Positions 1-11,329 of a stretch of 64,000 nucleotides of DNA are shown piece after piece. The stretch spans positions 58,430,754 to 58,494,753 of the forward strand of contig NC_087065.1 of NCBI RefSeq assembly GCF_963678635.1, in the 5' to 3' direction. Both the position numbers and the translations under genes were made by a program. A model generated the notes under the pieces. That model saw nothing but the letters and a program-made list of their open reading frames with translations, was not told where the DNA came from and ran no database searches. Position 1 is the stretch's first letter, and each line of letters starts with the position of its first letter. This stretch comes from Symsagittifera roscoffensis. Taxonomy: Eukaryota > Xenacoelomorpha > Acoela > Convolutidae.

Positions 1-173
1 TGAAAATAATACGCCAGCAACCGTTCTTACCGTTAATTACCAACTACTGCAAACATAAGCAGAATATGATTTGTAGCACAAAATTTGTCAATGGACTTCG
101 CTATAAACCCAAACTTTTGGTCTGTTCGAATAACTCTGGGAATGGCGCGCACAGCCTTATAGATATCTAGAAA

Positions 174-500
174 TTATTTGATTAGACATGCCAATGTTCT
201 TGTTGTAACTTGAAATGACTGGAAAATTGAAAACTTTTCTGCACAGTTTTTCTTCAAGTATATTCTACAAGTATAAATTTTTCCACAAGTATCTATTTGA
301 ACCCCATACCGACTGCAGCGGTCCCAGTAAGTCCAATTGCAGTTTTTGATTAGGTTCTTCTCACATTTACAACTTTGTGAGATCCCGTTCGAAATGACCA
401 ATTTCATTTTCGTACCCAATTCAACGCATTCCTTGCAGTTTACCGCAGTTGGTTGGATATGGCGATTCATATGTGGCCACCAGAAATAATTGTGTGACCC
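174..500 (-). pseudogene. gypsy integrase zinc-binding region fragment
   Basis: The minus-strand translation around 490-420 contains WWPHMNRHI followed about ten residues later by a C-x2-C pair, matching the H2C2 zinc-binding domain at the N-terminus of Ty3/gypsy integrases. The catalytic core downstream (lower coordinates) is not recognisable as an open frame. Units 2 and 3 lack this motif because of a deletion, so this is the only copy in the window. Confidence 0.7.
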
Positions 501-2985
501 GTCCCACGCATCTTGAACATCTCTGACTCTCTCTTGCGTAGCCGCATCATGATACGGGCTCTCAAATTCGGTGGCATAATCTTTCTATCTTCGAGGAATA
601 AGATTCCGTTAGTAGTAAGAAACTTGAAAAGGTATGATTGAATTGCGGGTTTAAGTTCTTAAGTTGCAGACAGTTCCTTGCTATGAACGATTCAATTATT
701 CAATTGAAAATTTCATCAGCTTTAGTAAGGATAGCGATAAATTCCGCATCAAAATCCGGTGGTTTTATTCTCGAAACACTCGAAGGCTATTTAATTCCTT
801 TAGTCCCATGGACATTTAATGTTAGCAATACCTGGATCTCCTCCCGTGAGCTAATTGCGTTTTCACTGGAACTTTTGCTCATTGCTAACGGGCTTATCAA
901 TTTGCAGTCCATACAACTAACATGTTTTCTAATTTTTAACTTCTAGGAGCCATCTCCACGGGGTACCTTGATACATAATCCATCAATCCCATATATTTTT
1001 CCGGGGTGTGGTCTATCTCATAGTCGAAAAGCAATAATCGATCTACCCATTGCGCTAATGAGTTGCGTTGTTCTGTGTTTTTCTGTTCGGACAAGCAGGA
1101 CAAGAGAACTTTATCATCAGTAATAATCTTGAAGGGTACTCCAAATAAAAAGTTCTGTTAATAAAGCACTGCCAAAACTACGGCCAGTACATTTGCTCAT
1201 TGATGCTTTTTTTCAGTAAGAAATAGGATTCCAACAATGAGTATGCACTTGTTCCAAAGAGGCCCCTTAGGCCCTGTTTTGGAGCGTCTCGTTTCACTCT
1301 AGTCTGTCATCAACATCAAAATAGCAGTTTTGGAAAAAATCGATTAAAATATCCCCATCATTTTGGCAAATGCTGACTCATGGGTTGGTCCACATTCAAA
1401 CCAATAACGTTTTTTCATCAGGTTCTCAATCGGTTCCGTTCGTTGTAGCGTCTACATTTTGAATAAAGGGAATGATTATTCGACCCAATCAATGATCTTA
1501 TGTTATAATTTTTTCAAGTTGTTTCATCTTCACTCTGAACTCAACCTTTTTTTCAACCGGCACGCTGCACTTGTTAACTTGTAAGAAAACTGGACCGCCA
1601 AAAACCTACTTATTTTGCTTGTAAAAAGTAGATATACTTCACATAGCAGCAGCAATGTTTGCATTTAGCAATGTCAAAAGATTGCAAATTTTACGCCAAT
1701 GGCGTTCCTCGGATCCCAGGGTCGCAATCAAGATGTAATAGAGGTATACGTGTATCCCTAAACCATAGAAACCAGTATAAAGCGACATGTTTTGGTTTTG
1801 ATCCCTCAGACGTTATTGAAGGGGCATTCACGACTCGTTGCGTCGCTATGTTTCATTTGCGACTCTGGGTACTTCAGACTTAATCGGCCAGATTGGATCG
1901 GAATTGTTTCCATTATGGTCAACGCCAAGTTATCGACTATTTTGTTCTTTTCGCGTTTGGTATAGATTTTGGTGAATCTGTTTGTTGTTCAATTTTGACT
2001 TTAACGCTAACTTAATTGACGTGTCTCGTTTCGCGGCTAATACCGTGTGCAACATTTAATAATCTTCCGTACACTTCCCCAATCTCATGAATTGTCCTTC
2101 TTTCAACAAACACTCGATTGTTTCATCATCTTTTGGTAGTACATGGGTAAGGAACCGTTTACCTTTTACTTGTATCGGTCGTAACGGTTCGTGAAAATGT
2201 GCTCTAATTTCGCAGTTTTTAAATTTCCCAGTTTCTTTTTTGTAATAATCCTTGAAATTTTTTAGTAAATTCAGTCAATAAATTTACGTTGGATTGATGA
2301 AAACTGTTCCCCACTACTTCGTTAACTGTTTCTGACACTTGCTTTTGAGGCACTTAATTGATTAAAAACGGCAAGACTATCGTCGGTAACTAACAAATCC
2401 GCGCCCTTGGCAAACCATGCTTCAGATTAGTGGTCGACATATACTCATCCAAAAACCTTTCTAACTTCGTCTATTCCGCTATAAAATTGATCTGAATCTG
2501 CTTTGGGACTGATCTCACCGCTGAAATCTATCTATCTTTTAACTTGGGTAACTACCAATTTTTTTTGCCTGCCTGATGCCGCACTGATCTGATCAGAAAC
2601 ACTCAGAATACACCCTCTTCCTCCTCAAACTACCGGATCACGATCGTTCCATACAGAGTGAACTCTTAGGAATTGGTCAACTTGGTTAACTGCCACTTTT
2701 TTCAATATTTAGAAAATGTCCCTTCTGCTACAACTTTTGCAAGCAATATGCTTTGCTGCACAGTTTTCCTATGATTCTATTTCAACCACATTTATGAGAA
2801 CTCTCAAGGTTATCTCAATTTATCACGAATTATCACGAGTCTGTTTTAAAACAATTAAGGCATCATTCACTGGTTCTCTCTTGATGTATCCTAACTGATA
2901 GCTGTCCGCGGAATTCTGGCGCCTAGTTCTATGTTGGTTACGCCCAAATTTGGGTAGTCCTCCACTCGCCCGTGTATACATCTTT

Positions 2986-3261
2986 TCACCTTTCTTTAAC
3001 CACAGCAAACTGAAGTGCATCTGCCGGACTTAATGTTTCCATGCATAAGTGTTTTCGAATTTCCTTGTTTGGCATATTCATTGTTAAGATATCCCAAACT
3101 ATCGATTCCGCTTTTGTGCAAAAATTGCACCCTCGGGACAAGTCAATCACGGCGCCAAAAAATTGTTCCATTCCTTCATTATCTCGTTGTTCTCGTCTAA
3201 ACACTACAAACCTGTGATTGGTAGCAACCGAATCTCCTTGAAATGCGTCATAAATTTCCAC
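2986..3261 (-). pseudogene. gag: gypsy gag fragment, unit 1
   Basis: This 91-residue open stretch resembles the capsid region of Ty3/gypsy Gag: an aromatic FVVFRREQRDNE segment, EQFFGAVIDLSRGCNFC, then a helix ending in a run like LSPADALQFAVVKER, the usual end of a gypsy capsid C-terminal domain. There is no ATG; the frame opens at a GTG. Unit 3 has one extra G near the matching 5' end (~14320) that opens the reading frame further upstream, so units 1 and 2 share a one-base deletion. It continues in another frame at 3020-2823 (basic, nucleocapsid-like). It is a remnant, not a working gene. Confidence 0.75.
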
Positions 3262-3363
3262 AGCTCCGTGAAATTAATATCGCTGATTTTTTGGTTGGGT
3301 TATTAATTTAAATTTACTGTGCCCAATCCTCCCAAAGTACCGATTTCATTTGTGACTGCGCCA

Positions 3364-5793
3364 TGTAGAAAAATACTCAGTGGACTCGTAACAAAAGAAG
3401 TTAGAGATACAAAAGAAAAATAAATTAGAGATATAAAAAAGAAGTTATAAATATCTCTATATTAGAGATATAGAGATATATAACAAAAGAAGTGTAAGAA
3501 ATAAAAGAAGATGTAAGATACGTAAATCTTACATCGAGCCGTAAAAGAACTAACTTTATTTCTAATCGGTCACGGTTGCAACTTGCGATAAGTTAACACA
3601 ACGCTATCTATAACGTTAAACTTGGTAGTACTCATTAACTATCATATTTAATAACGTCAGTTACGTAAAAGTCTCGACTACAATTTGAAACTCCACTTCA
3701 CTTGACATACCCTCGTCCGCTTCCGAATCGCTCGGTCGAAAAAATTCCTCGGTCCAAACGTTTTTCCTCGATCGAACACAGTGCAACATTTTTTCTCGGT
3801 CGAAAAAAGTGTTCAGTAGAACTCGTTCGAAACGTTTTTCCTCGGTCGAACTTGGTCGATATGCTTTTCCCCTGTCGAACTTGATCGAAATGTTCTTGCT
3901 CGGTCGAACAGAGTCGAAACATAGACAACTTGGGTCGAGTCGGTCGAAACATATCGAGCCTAGGTCGAGACTGTGAAAGCGCACCAATTTTTGGTCGAGT
4001 CGGTCGAAACATAAATCGCAAACCTCGACACGGGAAGTAATCGAATCAACAGTTTCGTTTTCTTGATTTAGCAGTGTCACTGATTCAACCGACTGATAGG
4101 TTTGTTACGTAATCAGAATTCTTTCGACACCTGGATTTAGTTCTAATTCGCAGATATAATCTGAAAAAGAAAAAACAAATAGAAATGACACAATTTCAAA
4201 ATTGAGAAATTAAAATTGTAGATTAAAAAATTGCTTTGAAAGGGGTATTTTTCAACATGATTTCAGTCCTTTCCGTGTTTTTTTTGAAATTTAGATATAC
4301 CGAAAAAACTCGGAAAGGACTGAAACCCAGTTGAAAAATAACCATTTCAAAGCAATTTTTTACAATCAGATGCTGGTGTAAAACTTTCAGAAACTGTGAT
4401 AAAAATTAAAAGAGGATAAAAACTATCATTTAAGAAGCTACTGCAACTATTGAGTTTGCTCAAAAAGAAACTTTCTTTTGAAGCGGACCGCACTAACTAT
4501 TGTTATTGCAAACATATTGTAAGCAAAGTTTAAGCAAGCTCAGGATGTACGATGATTATTTTTTCATGTCGGTTCAATACTCTTCCATGCAAGGATAATG
4601 TCTATTCACCCGCACTCAAGGAAATGAGAAAAAAAAATCGATTATATTACAATTATAATTGTACTTTTTATCAAAATTATTATTAATTATAAGCGCCAAA
4701 ATTAAATAATTAAACGACTTATAATCCTTTATAATGATAACATTTTCGTGAAATTATAAAAAATATATAATCAATTAAAATTGATTATAATTTCCAAAAA
4801 TCTCCTATAATCTCTTTTAATCTCTTATAATCTATTCTAATAGATTATAATCCTTTTTTTCTGTCAAAACTATCTAAAAGAGAGGTATATTGGCTTTCTT
4901 TGGTTCATCTGAACACAAAGTTTTACCACGAAACAAAAGTTTCATAGAGATCCCTTCATGTTAGTTGAAAGAACCCCGCGGTAGGTGAAATATAATTCTT
5001 CTATATAAATCATAAAATTAAATCTTCACGCTGATATTTTGGTGGTGAAAAAAAACGTAAAATGTGCATCATGAAACAACTATAATCAGGAAGAAATGAA
5101 AAAACGTTATATTTTTGATTTCAAATAATAGGTTTAATGGATTTTGTTAACTATCCCCCCCCTATTGCAAAGGAGGGCGGAGATAGTGCGTAGGAAGCCC
5201 CTCTTTGAAGCGCAAACATTCCAGGTTCGATGTTAATAACTCTTCAACTTTCGTTCAAAAGTTATACTCTTAATAAACAAGAACTCAGCAAGCATACCTT
5301 TTCCTCAATTTTTCGAAAGTCGGAACAATTACAATGCATTAATAGAAAACACTTAGACTTAGAAAACTAAGCAAACTTCGTTTTTTTTGATTTAGCTTAA
5401 ATTTATTTTAATGTTGACAATTTGTTCTTGAGGACAAAAAAATTGTCAGACCATTTTGCCGCAAAACTTTTTTAAGTGCAAAGTGATTTAATTAGCGTCT
5501 AGCAACAGACTAAAAGTTTCAAATAAATTCCCGCAAATCAAAATGGAACAACTTTTGAGCCGGGTTGAACAGCTGCTCACGCAAAAAAAAAAATTATATT
5601 GCGCGTTAACTGTCCTAAAATAGTGTTAGATTGCAACTTCCAACCAGTCATAATTTGACAAGAAAATAATTACATGTAAAATATCTTTGTGAAGTGGCTA
5701 CAATCGGAAAACAACCTAATCGCTAAATCGGAACAATAAATGTTGGAGGGACAGGGAGTTAAATTCTACCAATTATAAGGCGCTTTCATTGCA
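3364..5793 (-). repeat. Gypsy LTR 1 (~2.43 kb)
   Basis: The LTR begins TGTAGAAAA and ends TTCATTGCA on the plus strand, so it has TG...CA ends. The left edge abuts the primer binding site. The right edge is where this copy and the outer LTR at 48348 stop matching. It is nearly identical to LTR 2 and more diverged from LTR 3. Inside are a GGTCGA-rich tandem tract (~3730-4030), a long inverted repeat (4227-4363), a tract rich in TTATAATC (~4640-4860) and a C-run/G-run hairpin (~5152-5185). A 139-codon open frame on the minus strand at 3661-4080 comes from the simple repeat and is not called as a gene. As the shared LTR between units 1 and 2 it implies LTR-LTR recombination or multimer integration. 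Confidence 0.8.
4227..4363. repeat. Large inverted repeat (hairpin) in LTR 1
   Basis: Two arms of about 55-60 bases are near-perfect inverted complements. The left arm starts ATTGCTTTGAAAGG and runs to TCAGTCCTTTCCG; the right arm runs from CGGAAAGGACTGA to CATTTCAAAGCAAT. The loop is A/T-rich. Copies lie at ~9763-9897 and ~45866-46000, the last being the most symmetrical. It may be a MITE that entered the ancestral LTR, or an RNA structure in the transcript. Confidence 0.75.
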
Positions 5794-8700
5794 AATTGAC
5801 TTCGCTATAAACCCAAATTTTGGTCTGTTCGAATCACTCTGGGAATGGCGTGTACAGCCTTATAGATATCCAGAAATTATTGATTAGACATGCCAAGGTT
5901 TTTGTTGTGATTTGAAATGACTGGAAAATTGAAAATTTTTCTGCAGAGTTTTTCTTCAAGTTTTTTCTGCAAGTTTAAGTTTTTCCACAAGTATCTATTT
6001 GAACCCCATACCGACTGCAGCGCTCCCAGTAAGTCCAATTGCAGTTTTTGATTAGATACTTCTCACATTTGCAACTTTAAGAGATCCCGTTCGAAACGAC
6101 CGATTTCATTTTCGTACCCAATTCAACCCAAATAAGATTCCGTTAGTAGTAAGAAACTTGAAAAGGTATGATTGAATTGCGGGTTTAAGTTCTTAAGTTG
6201 CAGACAGTTCCTTGCTATGAACGATTCAACTAATCAATTGAAAATTTCATCAGCTTTAGTAAGGAAAGCGATAAATTCCGCATCAAAATCCGGTGGTTTT
6301 ATTCTCGAAACACTCGAAGGCTATCTAATTCCTTTAGTCCCATGGACACTTATTGTTAGCAATACCTGGGTCTCCTCCCGTGAGCTAATTGCGTTTTCAC
6401 TGGAACTTTCGCTCATTGCTAACGGGCTTATCAATTTGCAGTCCATACAACTAACATGTTTTCTAATTTTTAACATCTAGGAGCCATCTCCACGGGGTAC
6501 CTTGATACATAATCCATCAATCCCATATATTTTTCCGGGGTGTGGTCTATCTCATCCGGGGTGTGGTCTAATCGATCTACCCATTGCGCTAATGTGTTGC
6601 GTTGTTCTGTGTTTTTCTGTTCCGACAAGCAGGACAAGAGAACTATATCATCAGTAATAATCTTTAAGGGGACTCCAAATAAAAAGTTCTGTTAATGAGT
6701 CACTGCCAAAACTACGGCCAATAACTCTAGCTCATTGATGCTTTTTTCAGTAAGAAATAGGATTCCAACAATGAGTATGCAGTTGTTCCAAAGAGGCCCC
6801 TTAGGCCTTGTTTTGGAGCGTCTCGTTTCACTCTAGTCTGTCATCAACATCAAAATGGCAGTTTTGGAAAAAAATCGATTAAAATATCCCCATCAATTTG
6901 GCAAATGCTGACTCATGGGTTGGTCCTCATTCAAACCAAGAACGTTTTTTCATCAGGTTCTTAATTGGTTCAGTTGTAGCGTCTACATTTTGAATAAAGG
7001 AAATGATTATTCGACCCAATCAATGATCTTATGTTTAATATTTTCAAGTTGTTTCATCTTCACTCTGAACTCAAACTTTCTTTCAACCGGTACGCTGCAC
7101 TTGTTAACTTTTTAGAAAATTGGACCGCCAAAAATCTATTTATTTTGCTTATAAAAAGTACATATATTTCACATAGCAGTTGCAATGTTTGCATTTAGCA
7201 ATGTCAAAAGATTGCAAATTTTACGCCAAAGGCGTTCCTCGGATCCCAGGGTCGCAATCAAGATGTAATAGAGGTATACGTGTATCCCCAAACCATAGAA
7301 ACCAGTATAAAGCGACATGTTTTGGTTTTGCTCCCTCAGACGTTATTGAAGGGGCATTCACGACTCGTTGCGTCGCTATGTTTCACTTGCGACTCTGGGT
7401 ACTTCAGACTTAATCGGCCAGATTGGATCGCAATTGTTTCCATTATGGTCAACGCCAAATTATCGACTATTTTGTTCTTTTCGCGTTTGGTATAGATTTT
7501 GGTGAATCTGTTTTTTTGTTCAATTTTGACTTTAACGCTAACTTAATTGACCTGTCTCATTTCGCGGCTAATACCGTGTGCAACATTTAATAATCTTCCG
7601 TATACTTCCCCAATCTCATGAAATATCCTTCTTTAAACAAACACTCGATTGTTTCATCATCTTTTGGTAGCACATGGGTAAGGAACCGTTTTTCTTTTAC
7701 TTGTATCGGTCGTAACGGTTCGTGAAAATGTGTTCTAATTTCGCAGTTTTTAAATTTCCCAGTTTCTTTTTTGTAATAATCCCTGAAACTTTTTAGTAAA
7801 TGCAGTCGATATATTTACGGTGAATTGGCAAATACTGTTCCCCACTACTTCGTTAACTGTTTCTGACACTTGCTTTCGAGGCACTTAATTGCTTAAAAAC
7901 GGCAAGACTATCGTTCTTTAACTAACAAAGCCGCGCCCTTGGCAACCCATGCTTCAGATTAGAGCTCGACACATACTCATCCAAAAATCTTTCTAACTTC
8001 GTCTATTCCGCTATAAAATTGATCTCTGAATCTGCTTTGGGACTGATCTCACCGCTGAAATCTATCTATCTTTTAACTTGGGTAACTACCAATTTTTTTG
8101 CCTACCTGATGCTGCACTGATCTGATCAGAAACACTCAGAATACACCCTCTTCCTCCTCAAACTACCGGATCACGATCGTTCCATACAGAATGAACCCTT
8201 ATGAATTTGTCATCTTGGTTAATTGCCACTTTTTTTTTAATATTTAGAAAATGTCCCTTCTGCTACATCTTTGCAAGCAATATGCTTTGCTGCACAGTTT
8301 TCCTATGATTCTGTTTCAACCACAATTATGAGAACTCTCACGGTTATCTCGATTTATCACGAATTATCACGAGTCTGTTTTAAAACAATTGAGGCATCAT
8401 TCACTGGTTCTCTTTTGATGTATCCTGACTGATAGCTGTCCGCGGAATTCTGGCGCCTAGTTCTATATTGGTTACGCCCAATTTTGGGTAGTCCTCGACT
8501 CGCCCGTGTATACATCATTTCACCTTTCTTTAACCACAGCAAACTGAAGTGCATCTGCCGGACTTAATGTTTCCATGCATAAGTGTTTTCGAATTTCCTT
8601 AATTGGCATATTCATTGTTAAGATATCCCAAACTATCGATTCCGCTTTTGTGCAAAAATTGCACCCTCGGGACAAGTCAATCACGGCGCCAAAAAATTGT

Positions 8701-8897
8701 TCCATTCCTTCATTATCTCGTTGTTCTCGTCTAAACACTACAAACCTGTGATTGGTAGCAACCGAATCTCCTTGAAATGCGTCATAAATTTCCACAGCTC
8801 CGTGAAATTAATATCGCTGATTTTTTGGTTGGGTTATTAATTTAAATTTACTGTGCCCAATCCTCCCAAAGTACCGATTTCATTTGTGACTGCGCCA
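5794..8897 (-). mobile_element. Ty3/gypsy internal region, array unit 2 (degenerate)
   Basis: Same content and order as unit 1 at an offset of ~5.534 kb: gag fragment at 8795-8520, nucleocapsid-like stretch at 8554-8357, RT remnants, and the RNase H/integrase linker near 6560-6480 (shortened by a small internal duplication of a tccggggtgtggtcta segment). About 170 bp of integrase is deleted near 6130. The primer binding site abuts LTR 2 at 8898. At 3.1 kb it is far shorter than a complete gypsy body, so it could not move on its own. Confidence 0.82.
8520..8795 (-). pseudogene. gag: gypsy gag fragment, unit 2
   Basis: Almost identical to the unit 1 gag fragment, with one residue change (NMPIKE instead of NMPNKE). 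It shares the one-base deletion at its 5' end. Confidence 0.72.
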
Positions 8898-11329
8898 TGT
8901 AGAAAAATACTCAGTGGACTCGTAACAAAAGAAGTTAGAGATACAAAAGAAAAATAAATTAGAGATATAAAAAAGAAGTTATAAATATCTCTATATTAGA
9001 GATATAGAGATATATAACAAAAGAAGTGTAAGAAATAAAAGAAGATGTAAGATACGTAAATCTTACATCGAGCCGTAAAAGAACTAACTTTATTTCTAAT
9101 CGGTCACGGTTGCAACTTGCGATAAGTTAACACAACGCTATCTATAACGTTAAACTTGGTAGTACTCATTAACTATCATATTTAATAACGTCAGTTACGT
9201 AAAAGTCTCGACTACAATTTGAAACTCCACTTCACTTGACATACCCTCGTCCGCTTCCGAATCGCTCGGTCGAAAAAATTCCTCGGTCCAAACGTTTTTC
9301 CTCGATCGAACACAGTGCAACATTTTTTCTCGGTCGAAAAAAGTGTTCAGTAGAACTCGTTCGAAACGTTTTTCCTCGGTCGAACTTGGTCGATATGCTT
9401 TTCCCCTGTCGAACTTGATCGAAATGTTCTTGCTCGGTCGAACAGAGTCGAAACATAGACAACTTGGGTCGAGTCGGTCGAAACATATCGAGCCTAGGTC
9501 GAGACTGTGAAAGCGCACCAATTTTTGGTCGAGTCGGTCGAAACATAAATCGCAAACCTCGACACGGGAAGTAATCGAATCAACAGTTTCGTTTTCTTGA
9601 TTTAGCAGTGTCACTGATTCAACCGACTGATAGGTTTGTTACGTAATCAGAATTCTTTCGACACCTGGATTTAGTTCTAATTCGCAGATATAATCTGAAA
9701 AAGAAAAAACAAATAGAAATGACACAATTTCAAAATTGAGAAATTAAAATTGTAGATTAAAAAATTGCTTTGAAAGGGTTATTTTTCAACATGATTTCAG
9801 TCCTTTCCGTGTTTTTTTTGAAATTTAGATATACCGAAAAAACTCGGAAAGGACTGAAACCCAGTTGAAAAATAACCATTTCAAAGCAATTTTTTACAAT
9901 CAGATGCTGGTGTAAAACTTTCAGAAACTGTGATAAAAATTAAAAGAGGATAAAAACTATCATTTAAGAAGCTACTGCAACTATTGAGTTTGCTCAAAAA
10001 GAAACTTTCTTTTGAAGCGGACCGCACTAACTATTGTTATTGCAAACATATTGTAAGCAAAGTTTAAGCAAGCTCAGGATGTACGATGATTATTTTTTCA
10101 TGTCGGTTCATTACTCTTCCATGCAAGGATAATGTCTATTCACCCGCAGTCAAGGAAATGAGAAAAAAAATCGATTATATTGCAATTATAATTGTACTTT
10201 TTATCAAAATTATTATTAATTATAAGCGCCAAAATTAAATAATTAAACGACTTATAATCCTTTATAATGATAACATTTTCGTGAAATTATAAAAAATATA
10301 TAATCAATTAAAATTGATTATAATTTCCAAAAATCTCCTATAATCTCTTTTAATCTCTTATAATCTATTATAATAGATTATAATCCTTTTTTTCTGTCAA
10401 AACTATCTAAAAGAGAGGTATATTGGCTTTCTTTGGTTCATCTGAACACAAAGTTTTACCACGAAACAAAAGTTTCATAGAGATCCCTTCATGTTAGTTG
10501 AAAGAACCCCGCGGTAGGTGAAATATAATTCTTCTATATAAATCATAAAATTAAATCTTCACGCTGATATTTTGGTGGTGAAAAAAAACGTAAAATGTGC
10601 ATCATGAAACAACTATAATCAGGAAGAAATGAAAAAACGTTATATTTTTGATTTCAAATAATAGGTTTAATGGATTTTGTTAACTATCCCCCCCCCCCCT
10701 ATTGCAAAGGAGGGGGGAGATAGTGCGTAGGAAGCCCCTCTTTGAAGCGCAAACATTCCAGGTTCGATGTTAATAACTCTTCAACTTTCGTTCAAAAGTT
10801 ATACTCTTAATAAACAAGAACTCAGCAAGCATACCTTTTCCTCAATTTTTCGAAAGTCGGAACAATTACAATGCATTAATAGAAAACACTTAGACTTAGA
10901 AAACTAAGCACACTTCGTTTTTTTTGATTTAGCTTAAATTTATTTTAATGTTGACAATTTGTTCTTGAGGACAAAAAAATTGTCAGACCATTTTGCCGCA
11001 AAACTTTTTTAAGTGCAAAGTGATTTAATTAGCGTCTAGCAACAGACTAAAAGTTTCAAATAAATTCCCGCAAATCAAAATGGAACAACTTTTGAGCCGG
11101 GTTGAACAGCTGCTCACGCAAAAAAAAAATTATATTGCGCGTTAACTGTCCTAAAATAGTGTTAGATTGCAACTTCCAACCAGTCATAATTTGACAAGAA
11201 AATAATTACATGTAAAATATCTTTGTGAAGTGGCTACAATCGGAAAACAACCTAATCGCTAAATCGGAACAATAAATGTTGGAGGGACAGGGAGTTAAAT
11301 TCTACCAATTATAAGGCGCTTTCATTGCA
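8898..11329 (-). repeat. Gypsy LTR 2 (~2.43 kb)
   Basis: A near-identical copy of LTR 1 with the same TG...CA ends and internal hairpin (~9763-9897). Differences are mainly a longer C-run at ~10690 and a few substitutions. It is shared by units 2 and 3 of the array. Confidence 0.8.

Larger units (their letters stand above)
1..3363 (-). mobile_element. Ty3/gypsy retrotransposon internal region, array unit 1 (degenerate, cut by window edge)
   Basis: Read on the minus strand this is a decayed gag-pol. A gag-like segment lies at about 3261-2986, followed by basic gag with a Cys-rich knuckle-like stretch down to ~2740. Reverse-transcriptase-like but heavily frameshifted sequence fills ~2200-1300. 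The end of RNase H and the linker to integrase lie near 1090-950, where the translation reads WVDRLLLFDYEIDHTPEKY followed by DYVSRYP, a hallmark of gypsy-type pol. The integrase zinc-binding region (HMNRHI then C..C) is at ~480-420. A tRNA-type primer binding site (minus strand TGGCGCAGTCAC, plus 3352-3363) abuts the LTR at 3364. Many stops and shifts mean no protein is made intact. Unlike units 2 and 3, this copy keeps the ~170 bp of integrase sequence at about 433-599. Confidence 0.85.

Noticed and set aside
638-946. 102-aa plus-strand frame (also at 6172 and 11708)
   Set aside because: It lies antisense to the RNase H/integrase region of gypsy pol, whose minus-strand translation is recognisable.
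1659-1883. Plus-strand frames of 66-77 aa at 1659, 6915, 7180, 12451 and 12716
   Set aside because: They are antisense to degenerate reverse-transcriptase sequence and recur only because the units are duplicated.
3661-4080. 139-aa minus-strand frame in the LTR (also 9195-9614 and part at 45385-45729)
   Set aside because: It is made of the GGTCGA-type simple repeat and is open on several frames at once; no gene-like features.
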